Shown: positions 13,988 to 19,057 of the stretch, in pieces
Layout: each line of letters begins with the position of its first letter
Position numbering within the stretch: the stretch's first letter is position 1
Source: VFBF01 sp964530695
GTDB lineage: Bacteria; Pseudomonadota; Alphaproteobacteria; Caulobacterales; Aquidulcibacteraceae
Reading direction: 5' to 3'
DNA: 19,057 bases
Assembly (NCBI GenBank): GCA_964530695.1
Contig: CAZGYQ010000069.1
Span: 1-19,057, forward strand
Notes under the pieces: generated by a model
What the model saw: the letters and a program-made list of their open reading frames with translations, nothing else
The model's database searches: none
Told to the model about the DNA's origin: nothing
Program-made: the position numbers and the translations under genes

Positions 13988-14749
13988 ATGCTGCGCCAGT
14001 TCGTCGTCGCCATTGGCGCAATCGCGCTCGTCGCCTGCGCCACGCCTGCGCCGCCGGTTGGCGGAGTGACCGGGAATGCAGCGATAGCCGCCGCCGTGGC
14101 CGACGCTGGCCGCCCGGCCGAGCATGTGGCGCGAGATGGCGTACGCAAGCCCGCTGAAACGCTGGCCTTCGCGCGTTTGCTGCCCGGCCAGACCGTAGCG
14201 GAAGTGCTGCCGGGCGGGGGGTATTTCACACGGCTGCTTTCGAAAACCGTGGGACCGAACGGACGCGTCTATTCGCTGGTGCCCGCCGCGGCGATGAGCT
14301 TTCCATCGGAGATTGATCCCGTCCGTGCGATTGCGTCCGATGCAGGTTATGCGAACGTCTACGTAGAAACCCCCGACGGTCCCATAGCGCCGTCAGCGCC
14401 GGTTGATCTCTTGTTCACGGCGCAGAACTATCACGACCTTCACGGTTATTTCGGCGCGGAAGCGGCGGCGGCGTTCAACCGCGCGGCGTTCGCTTCGCTG
14501 AAGCCCGGCGGCACGTATGTCGTGATCGATCATTCCGCCCTCGCCGGCGCGGGAACGAGCGGCGCGAAGAGCATCCATCGCATCGAGGCGTCCGTGGTGA
14601 AGGCCGAAGTCGTCGCGGCGGGCTTCGTGTTCGATGGCGAAAGCAATGTTCTCGCCAACCCGGCCGACCCACGCACGGCCACCGTGTTCGATCCGTCCAT
14701 TCGCGGACATACGGACCAGTTCATGTTGCGTTTCAGAAAGCCGGGTTGA
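13988..14749 (+). CDS. Lipoprotein with class I methyltransferase-like fold
   Basis: 253 residues. The N-terminus is a lipoprotein signal with lipobox LVAC (Cys17), so the protein is predicted to be anchored in the envelope. The rest resembles the COG4798-type predicted methyltransferases: a motif I-like strand VAEVLPGGGYFTRLL (70-84), GRVYSLVPAA (92-101), a motif IV-like region PVDLLFTAQNYHDLH (138-152) and LKPGGTYVVIDHSA (171-184). Catalysis outside the cytoplasm would lack S-adenosylmethionine, so the fold may have another role or the activity may be lost. ATG 13988 is fixed by GGAGG (13978-13982) 5 bases upstream. It starts 47 bases after the dioxygenase and is probably co-transcribed. 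Confidence 0.88.
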   Translation: MLRQFVVAIGAIALVACATPAPPVGGVTGNAAIAAAVADAGRPAEHVARDGVRKPAETLAFARLLPGQTVAEVLPGGGYFTRLLSKTVGPNGRVYSLVPAAAMSFPSEIDPVRAIASDAGYANVYVETPDGPIAPSAPVDLLFTAQNYHDLHGYFGAEAAAAFNRAAFASLKPGGTYVVIDHSALAGAGTSGAKSIHRIEASVVKAEVVAAGFVFDGESNVLANPADPRTATVFDPSIRGHTDQFMLRFRKPG

Positions 14750-14867
14750 ATCGTCACATAACGCCTGCGACAGCAGCAATTGACGAATTCACATTGGACC
14801 TCGCGCGCGCAATGCGTTACGGACGCGCCCTCGCGCATGTGTGCGCGTTCGAGGACATTCAACTCAA

Positions 14868-15131
14868 ATGGCAAGAGCCCTGAAGAAGACCGTGAAGAAA
14901 GCCGTTGCGAAGGCGTCGAAGAAGCCGACCAACCATCGCGTGCCGTGGTCGGCCGCCGATGATCGCGTGATGAGACGCCTCGTGAAGGAAAAGCTGACCG
15001 CCGCGGCCATCGCCAAGGAACTGGGCCGCAGCGCCGCCGCCATACAGCAGCGCCTGATGCTTTCGGGAATTTCACTTCGCGCGGCGAAGAAGTCCAAGGC
15101 CACGAAGAAAACGATCCGCCGCGCGGCCTAG
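14868..15131 (+). CDS. Small lysine-rich SANT/Myb- or GcrA-like DNA-binding protein
   Basis: 87 residues with a three-part layout. A basic tail (ARALKKTVKKAVAKASKKP, 2-20) and a C-terminal basic tail (AAKKSKATKKTIRRAA, 72-87) flank a compact helical core (about 25-70). The core is VPWSAADDRVMRRLVKEKL, then AAAIAKELGRSAAAIQQRL. It resembles SANT/Myb-like and GcrA N-terminal helix-turn-helix modules, with Trp27 in the usual place. The KKA-rich tails recall bacterial histone-H1-like proteins, so nonspecific DNA binding is likely. ATG 14868 is chosen; GTG 14841 is an in-frame alternative. GAGGA lies 12 bases before the ATG, a long spacing. Confidence 0.75.
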   Translation: MARALKKTVKKAVAKASKKPTNHRVPWSAADDRVMRRLVKEKLTAAAIAKELGRSAAAIQQRLMLSGISLRAAKKSKATKKTIRRAA

Positions 15132-15185
15132 TCCGGGTCGCACGGCAAACGAATCGCTGGGCGCTGAATTTTCGCTCACTCTTCC

Positions 15186-15211
15186 TCCTCCCCCTTGTCG
15201 GAGGGAGGAGT
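15186..15211 (+). terminator. Candidate terminator hairpin after the SANT-like gene
   Basis: CTCCTCCC (15186-15193) and GGGAGGAG (15204-15211) form a perfect 8-bp stem with a 10-base loop, 54 bases downstream of the stop. TTCTT follows on the plus strand, a poor U-tract, so termination is plausible but not assured. Confidence 0.45.
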
Positions 15212-15224
15212 TCTTCGCGCCATG

Positions 15225-15545
15225 CGCCTGCAGCCATTGGAGTTCGCGGGCCGCGTCCTTGATCGCCATCACGGCGCCCCCGATACACTCCGTCGGCTGC
15301 GCCGCCGGGAAGCGCGGCGTCGCGCCCGTCGCCATCCACCCCGTTGCAGAGCTTTGGCGGCGCGCAACAATAGTCGGCGAAATACGGACCGACCGGATGC
15401 TGTCGCCTGAACGGAACGCCGAGCGCATCCTTGCGCAGACAGAGCCACGGCCGCGCTTCGGAGGTCGTGACCCGCTTGCGCAGCGTGCGCGCAAACGCCG
15501 CCTTCTCACGCGCGCGCGAAATCTTCGTCCCCGTGTTTGTGAGTG
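15225..15545 (-). pseudogene. DUF559-family endonuclease-like remnant
   Basis: Reading the minus strand from 15522 gives, without a start codon, SRAREKAAFARTLRKRVT, then SEARPWLCLRKDALG, then FRRQHPVGPYFADY and NGVDG at about 15339-15331. This is the order of the DUF559 (PD-(D/E)XK-fold) family: N-terminal helix, FRRQHPIGPY.ADF, then VDG. The frame then shifts. WMATGATPRFPAA and CIGGAVMAIKDAAREL, which match the C-terminal part, appear in another frame between about 15341 and 15225, and the core strands between are missing. Its 5' end abuts the IS256 remnant. It is non-functional. Confidence 0.65.
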
Positions 15546-15548
15546 CTG

Positions 15549-15777
15549 CACTGGCCGCAGGTATCGAGCACCAATCCGCTGGCGCCGCTCAACAAGGAGA
15601 TCAAGCGCCGATGTCGTGGGCATCTTTCCCAACGAAGACAGCATCGTGCGCCTGATCGGCGCGCTGATGCTGGAGCAGGCCGACGAATGGGCCGTGTGTC
15701 CCCGCTACATGACGCTGGAACCTCTTGCGCCAGTGAGCGATGATCCTATCGTCAGCCTCCCGGGCGTCACTGCCTGA
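15549..15777 (+). mobile_element. IS256-family (mutator-type) transposase remnant, C-terminal part only
   Basis: HWPQVSSTNPLAPLNKEIKRR in one frame (15549-15608) continues in the +1 frame from 15610 as DVVGIFPNEDSIVRLIGAL, then EQADEWAVCPRYMTLE, and LAPVSDDPIVSLPGVTA to a TGA at 15775-15777. This is the typical C-terminus of IS256-type transposases. Compared with the usual RRTDVVGIFPNE, about 5 bases are missing at the frame change. The catalytic DDE core and both terminal inverted repeats are absent, so it is an immobile scar. Confidence 0.82.
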
Positions 15778-15997
15778 AGCCGACACCGCAGCCGAGCCGG
15801 AAGCGCGCTGCTACGCCAATGCCTGGGACGTGACCAAGAAGATGGTCCGCCAAACGCCGTCAGCTCCGGTCGGCTGCGTTTTCATTTGTGGCGCGTGCGA
15901 CAAGTCGTCACCGAGCGAAGTCGGTCGCTTTGCTTCCGCCCTGCTTCCAGCGGTCAATTCTCAAAACAGCGGGTTCCTGGAAAACCCTTGTCTCCCA
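15778..15997. other. Non-coding or decayed spacer between IS remnant and tRNA-Arg
   Basis: 220 bases with no credible gene. A plus-strand open stretch reads CYANAWDVTKKMVRQ and later CVFICGACDK, which I cannot assign and which lacks a sensible start. It could be further debris of the inserted material on the 3' side of the tRNA. Confidence 0.5.
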
Positions 15998-16074
15998 TGG
16001 CGCGCCCAGAGCGATTCGAACGCCCGACCCCCAGATTCGTAGTCTGGTGCTCTATCCAGCTGAGCTATGGGCGC
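15998..16074 (-). tRNA. tRNA-Arg(ACG): tRNA-Arg (ACG anticodon)
   Basis: On the minus strand GCGCCCA pairs perfectly with TGGGCGC, followed by a G discriminator and encoded CCA. The D-loop AGCTCAGCTGGATAGAGC, the anticodon loop CTACGAA with ACG (complement of 16038-16040), and the T-loop GTTCGAATC are canonical. A34 is normally edited to inosine by TadA, allowing CGU/CGC/CGA decoding. Its 3' end faces the decayed segment at 15132-15997. Confidence 0.97.
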
Positions 16075-16088
16075 GTTTGGGAGGGCGC

Positions 16089-16117
16089 TTCCTAGAGGAC
16101 ATTGCCGGCGGTTTCAA
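16089..16117 (-). promoter_or_regulatory. Candidate promoter of tRNA-Arg
   Basis: TTGAAA (16117-16112) and TAGGAA (16094-16089) are 17 bases apart on the minus strand, 14 bases before the tRNA 5' end. The -35 overlaps the stop codon of the P1 peptidase gene. The -10 matches consensus poorly. Confidence 0.3.
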
Positions 16118-17142
16118 GGGAGGTCGGCCCAGGATCTTTCGCCGGCGAGCGGGCGGGCCTCGAAAACGCCGCGGGCGGTCGCGCGGGCAAGGCAATCGGC
16201 GGCGGCGGCGCCGATGACCGTGAGCGAGACGGGCGCCGGATCGGCCAGCGGTATGGCGCCTGTGGAAAGCACGAACACGCAGTCGCCGTCGAACGGCGTG
16301 TGCACCGGCCGGATCGCCCGCGACAGGCCGTCCTGGGCCATCACGGCCACCCGCCGGGCCTGCGCCGGGGTCAGCGCGACATCAGTGGCGACCACGGCGA
16401 GCGTCGTGTTGCCGCGCGGGGCGGGATTGCGCTTGGCCTGGTCCCAGTCGAACGGATCTGCGGAAAAGTCCGCCGGCGGCCGCGCGCCGCCGAATTCGCC
16501 GTCGATCTCCCATGGCCAGGACCAGAACGCCCGCGTGCCCGGCATCACCAGGGAGCCATGGCTGTTCACCGCCGAGAGGGCGCCGACGACCCCGCCGCCA
16601 GGCAGCCATATCGAAGCCGAACCGAGCCCGCCCTTGAGCGCCCCGGCCATGGCGCCCGTGCCGGCGCCGACGCTGCCCTGGCGGACCTCGGCGGAAGCCC
16701 GCTCCAGCGCCTCGCGGCCGAGCCGGGCGTAGGGCGGCGCGCCACCCCAGTCCTTGTTTCCCCCGTTGGCGAGATCGAACAGGATCGCCCCCGGCACGAT
16801 GGGCGCGGTCTTGAGGCCCGGCGCGATGACGAAGCCCTTCCCCGCCGCCCCCAGCGCCGCGACCACGCCATCCGCCGCCGCGAGGCCATAGACGGATCCC
16901 CCCGACAGCACGATCGCGTCGATGGCGTCGACGAGGTTTTCGGGCGCGAGCAGATCGGTCTCCCGCGTGCCCGGCCCGCCGCCCCGGACATCGACGCTGG
17001 CCACGGCCCGCACGGGCGGCACGATGACCGTCGCGCCCGTGCGGACATCGAGATCCTCGGCGGACCCCACGAGCACGCCCGGCACGTCGGCGATGGTGTT
17101 CAGCGGACCGGGTCCGTGCCTGGAGGGGGTGGGCGTCGACAT
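16114..17142 (-). CDS. P1-family (DmpA/BapA/NylC-type) autoproteolytic aminopeptidase or amidase
   Basis: 342 residues, no signal peptide. Family motifs in order: LNTIADVPGVLVG (14-26), TGATVIVPP (35-43), VDVRGGGPGTRETDLL (50-65), IVLSGGSVYGLAAADGV (77-93), GSVGAGTGAMAG (156-167), SAVNSHGSL (190-198), and GNTTLAVVATD (244-254). In the family the precursor cleaves itself just before the nucleophile. Here Asn245-Thr246 matches the N-T cleavage context of NylC rather than the serine of DmpA/BapA, so the products would be about 245 and 97 residues. Substrates in the family include D-amino-acid or beta-peptides and nylon oligomers; none can be assigned. ATG 17142 is the only sensible start. The gene is divergent, 63 bases away, from the gamma-glutamyltransferase. 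Confidence 0.94.
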   Translation of the reverse strand: MSTPTPSRHGPGPLNTIADVPGVLVGSAEDLDVRTGATVIVPPVRAVASVDVRGGGPGTRETDLLAPENLVDAIDAIVLSGGSVYGLAAADGVVAALGAAGKGFVIAPGLKTAPIVPGAILFDLANGGNKDWGGAPPYARLGREALERASAEVRQGSVGAGTGAMAGALKGGLGSASIWLPGGGVVGALSAVNSHGSLVMPGTRAFWSWPWEIDGEFGGARPPADFSADPFDWDQAKRNPAPRGNTTLAVVATDVALTPAQARRVAVMAQDGLSRAIRPVHTPFDGDCVFVLSTGAIPLADPAPVSLTVIGAAAADCLARATARGVFEARPLAGERSWADLP

Positions 17143-17205
17143 GGATTGCGCGGCCTCGGCGTCGTAGGGTCTGGAACAAATCACCCCATACAAGGTTTTC
17201 CGCCG

Positions 17206-18957
17206 ATGCGTCGCCTGACCTGCCTGAGCATTGCCGTCGCACTGGCCCTCGGCGCCTGCGCCTCCCCGCCCGCGCCATCGCCCAGCGCGACGTCCGGCGT
17301 GGGCATGGTGGCCGCCGCCGACCCGCGCGCCGTGGATGCCGGCCTTGAGATGTTGCGCCGGGGCGGTTCGGCGACGGACGCCGCGATCGCGACGATGATG
17401 GTGCTCGGTCTTGTGGAGCCGCAGTCGGCGGGGATCGGCGGCGGCGCCTTCCTTCTGAACTACGACCAGTCGGCGAACGACATCGATGCTTACGACGGGC
17501 GTGAGCGCGCGCCAGCCGGCGCGACGCCCAACCTCTTCCTCGATGCCAACGGTCAGCCGCTGCCATTCCGCGACGCCGTCGCGAGCGGACTGTCCACGGG
17601 CGCGCCTTCGATGGTCGCGATGCTGGAAAAAGCGCATGCCGATCACGGCGTGCTGCCATGGCGCGACCTGTTCGAGCCGGCGATCAAACTTGCCGACGAA
17701 GGCTTCATCGTCACGCCGCGCCTTGCCGCTCTCATCGCATACGTCGGCGTCAACAGCCCCCTGAAGCAGGACCCCGAGGCGGGCGCGTACTTTTATGACG
17801 CAAACGGCGCGCCGCTCGCCGCGGGCGCACGCCGGACAAATCCGAAATACGCCGCCACGTTGCGCGCGATCCAGGGCCGCGGCGCGCGTGCGCTGCAGGA
17901 GGGCGTCATCGCCGACGAGATCGTCGCGCAGGTGCGCAGGGCCCCGCGCCCGGGGACGCTGTCGCTGGCGGATCTGCGCAATGTCGCGCCGCGCCGGCTC
18001 GATCCCGTGTGCGGCGCCTATCGCACCTACCGCGTGTGCGGCATGGGCCCGCCGAGTTCGGGCGGCATTGCCGTGCTCTCCACGCTTGGCCTCTACGAAC
18101 GCGCGCGACCGACGCCTGTGGGCGCAACGAATGTCGATGACTGGGCGGGCTATCTGTGGGCGAGCCGCATCGCCTACGCCGATCGCGATCACTATGTGGG
18201 CGACGACCAGTTCGTGCCGGTGCCGACGGCCGGGCTGACCGATCCGCGTTACCTGAGCGTGCGCGCCCGCGAGATCGATCTGGCGAAGGCGCCGCCGGCG
18301 ATCCTGCAGCCAGGCGATCCTTCGCTCGTCGTCGGCGGGCCGTCCCTGCTTGACCGCTGGGGCCGCGACCGCACCAACGAGGTGCCGGGCACGACGCACC
18401 TGTCGGTGGTCGCCGGCAATGGCGATGCAGTGGCGATGACCGCGACGGTGGAGAGCGTCTTCGGCTCGATGCGCATGGCGGGCGGCTTCATGCTCAACAA
18501 CCAGCTCACGGATTTCTCGCTCGCGCCGACGAAGAACGGGCTGCCAGTGGCGAACGCGCCGGCGGCGGGAAAGCGTCCGCGCTCTTCGATGGCGCCGACG
18601 CTCGTTTTCGACCGCGACGGCAAGCTCTACGCGGTGGTCGGCTCGCCCGGCGGTTCGGCGATCATCGGGTACGTGGCGAAGACGATCATCGGCGTGATCG
18701 ACTGGAACCTGCCGATGCAGCAGGCGATCGATCTGCCCAACATCACCGCGCGCACAGCCATTGCGCCCGCCGAGACCGCCCGCATGACGCCGGGTGTCGC
18801 CGATGCGCTGACGGCGCGGGGCTGGACCTTCCGGCCTACGCAGCTTGAATCGAGCGGCCTGCACGGCATCCGCATCACGCCGACGGGCTTTGACGGCGGC
18901 GCGGATTCCCGGCGCGAGGGCGCGGCGAAAACCACCGCGAGCGCGCCAGCGCGCTGA
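17206..18957 (+). CDS. ggt: Gamma-glutamyltransferase, lipoprotein form
   Basis: 583 residues. A lipoprotein signal with lipobox LGAC (Cys18) implies envelope anchoring. Typical GGT features follow: GGSATDAAIATMMVLGLVEP (53-72), GIGGGAF (76-82), DGRE (97-100, the substrate-carboxylate arginine being Arg99), the autoprocessing site and nucleophile GTTHLSVV with Thr396, SSMAPT (460-465) and GSPGGS (479-484). Spacing matches the E. coli enzyme closely. It hydrolyses or transfers the gamma-glutamyl group of glutathione and related compounds outside the cytoplasm, after self-cleavage into large and small subunits. ATG 17206 is supported by AAGG upstream and the signal sequence; the longer open frame upstream runs antisense through the P1 peptidase gene. 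Confidence 0.95.
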   Translation: MRRLTCLSIAVALALGACASPPAPSPSATSGVGMVAAADPRAVDAGLEMLRRGGSATDAAIATMMVLGLVEPQSAGIGGGAFLLNYDQSANDIDAYDGRERAPAGATPNLFLDANGQPLPFRDAVASGLSTGAPSMVAMLEKAHADHGVLPWRDLFEPAIKLADEGFIVTPRLAALIAYVGVNSPLKQDPEAGAYFYDANGAPLAAGARRTNPKYAATLRAIQGRGARALQEGVIADEIVAQVRRAPRPGTLSLADLRNVAPRRLDPVCGAYRTYRVCGMGPPSSGGIAVLSTLGLYERARPTPVGATNVDDWAGYLWASRIAYADRDHYVGDDQFVPVPTAGLTDPRYLSVRAREIDLAKAPPAILQPGDPSLVVGGPSLLDRWGRDRTNEVPGTTHLSVVAGNGDAVAMTATVESVFGSMRMAGGFMLNNQLTDFSLAPTKNGLPVANAPAAGKRPRSSMAPTLVFDRDGKLYAVVGSPGGSAIIGYVAKTIIGVIDWNLPMQQAIDLPNITARTAIAPAETARMTPGVADALTARGWTFRPTQLESSGLHGIRITPTGFDGGADSRREGAAKTTASAPAR

Positions 18958-18978
18958 CCCAACTCCAGTGGTTGGACC

Positions 18979-18996
18979 GCGCGTCTTCAGACGCGC
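18979..18996 (+). terminator. Perfect hairpin after the gamma-glutamyltransferase gene
   Basis: GCGCGTC-TTCA-GACGCGC (18979-18996) is a 7-bp GC-rich stem with a 4-base loop, 22 bases after the stop. No T-run follows, so it may be a processing or Rho-dependent stop signal rather than a classical terminator. The remaining 60 bases to the window edge contain no gene I can support. Confidence 0.5.
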
Positions 18997-19057
18997 AACC
19001 GTCCGCGGCGCCAGACTCCGGGGAATCTCGCGTGCATGAAAAACCGATGCGCGTCTG

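Noticed and set aside
16102..17205. Extension of the gamma-glutamyltransferase frame upstream by 368 codons
   Set aside because: It is antisense to the P1 peptidase gene. ATG 17206 begins a proper lipoprotein signal.
17143..18864. Extension of the P1 peptidase frame upstream on the minus strand
   Set aside because: It lies antisense to the gamma-glutamyltransferase; the family's N-terminal motif begins just after ATG 17142.

Overview
High-GC, densely packed chromosomal DNA on both strands, most like an alphaproteobacterium of the Caulobacterales/Hyphomonadaceae kind. That placement is inference. It rests on GC-rich codon use, a probable leaderless gene, a metabolite:H+ symporter-class carrier, a c-di-GMP hybrid kinase and an IS256/DUF559 debris zone. 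No ribosomal or other phylogenetic marker is present.

Layout. 1-1201: tRNA-Ser(GGA) on the minus strand, then msrA, which overlaps by 4 nt (ATGA) a YjbR/MmcQ-type gene broken by a one-base insertion. 1252-5044, all minus strand: an iodotyrosine-deiodinase-like nitroreductase, a membrane-anchored helical protein of unknown role, and an MFS carrier with a periplasmic insertion of about 115 residues. 5149-9882: the signalling core. A membrane sensor kinase (HAMP-HisKA-HATPase-degenerate receiver-REC-HPt-EAL) is divergent from a soluble REC-HisKA-HATPase kinase, with a perfect 12-bp palindrome between them. 9991-10928: a secreted Gly/Tyr/Arg/Asp-rich protein and a conserved protein of unknown function with a well-spaced promoter ending 6 nt before its ATG.

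10919-13048: a WYL-domain repressor-like regulator divergent from a two-gene operon of paralogous small proteins, one cytosolic and one with an export signal. An inverted repeat (ACCTGCCA-N5-TGTCAGGT) lies between them. 13113-15131: a TauD/TfdA-type dioxygenase, a lipoprotein with a methyltransferase-like fold, and a small lysine-rich SANT/GcrA-like DNA-binding protein. 15132-16074: a decayed segment holding a DUF559 endonuclease remnant and the C-terminal end of an IS256-type transposase, placed on the 3' side of tRNA-Arg(ACG). 16114-18957: two autoproteolytic hydrolases transcribed divergently, a DmpA/NylC-like P1 peptidase and a lipoprotein gamma-glutamyltransferase.

Most genes are ordinary housekeeping or accessory functions. 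The most unusual items are the single-polypeptide phosphorelay fused to a c-di-GMP phosphodiesterase with its divergent partner kinase, the regulator/paralogue-pair cassette with its operator, and the enlarged periplasmic loop of the carrier. No CRISPR array, prophage or complete mobile element is visible.
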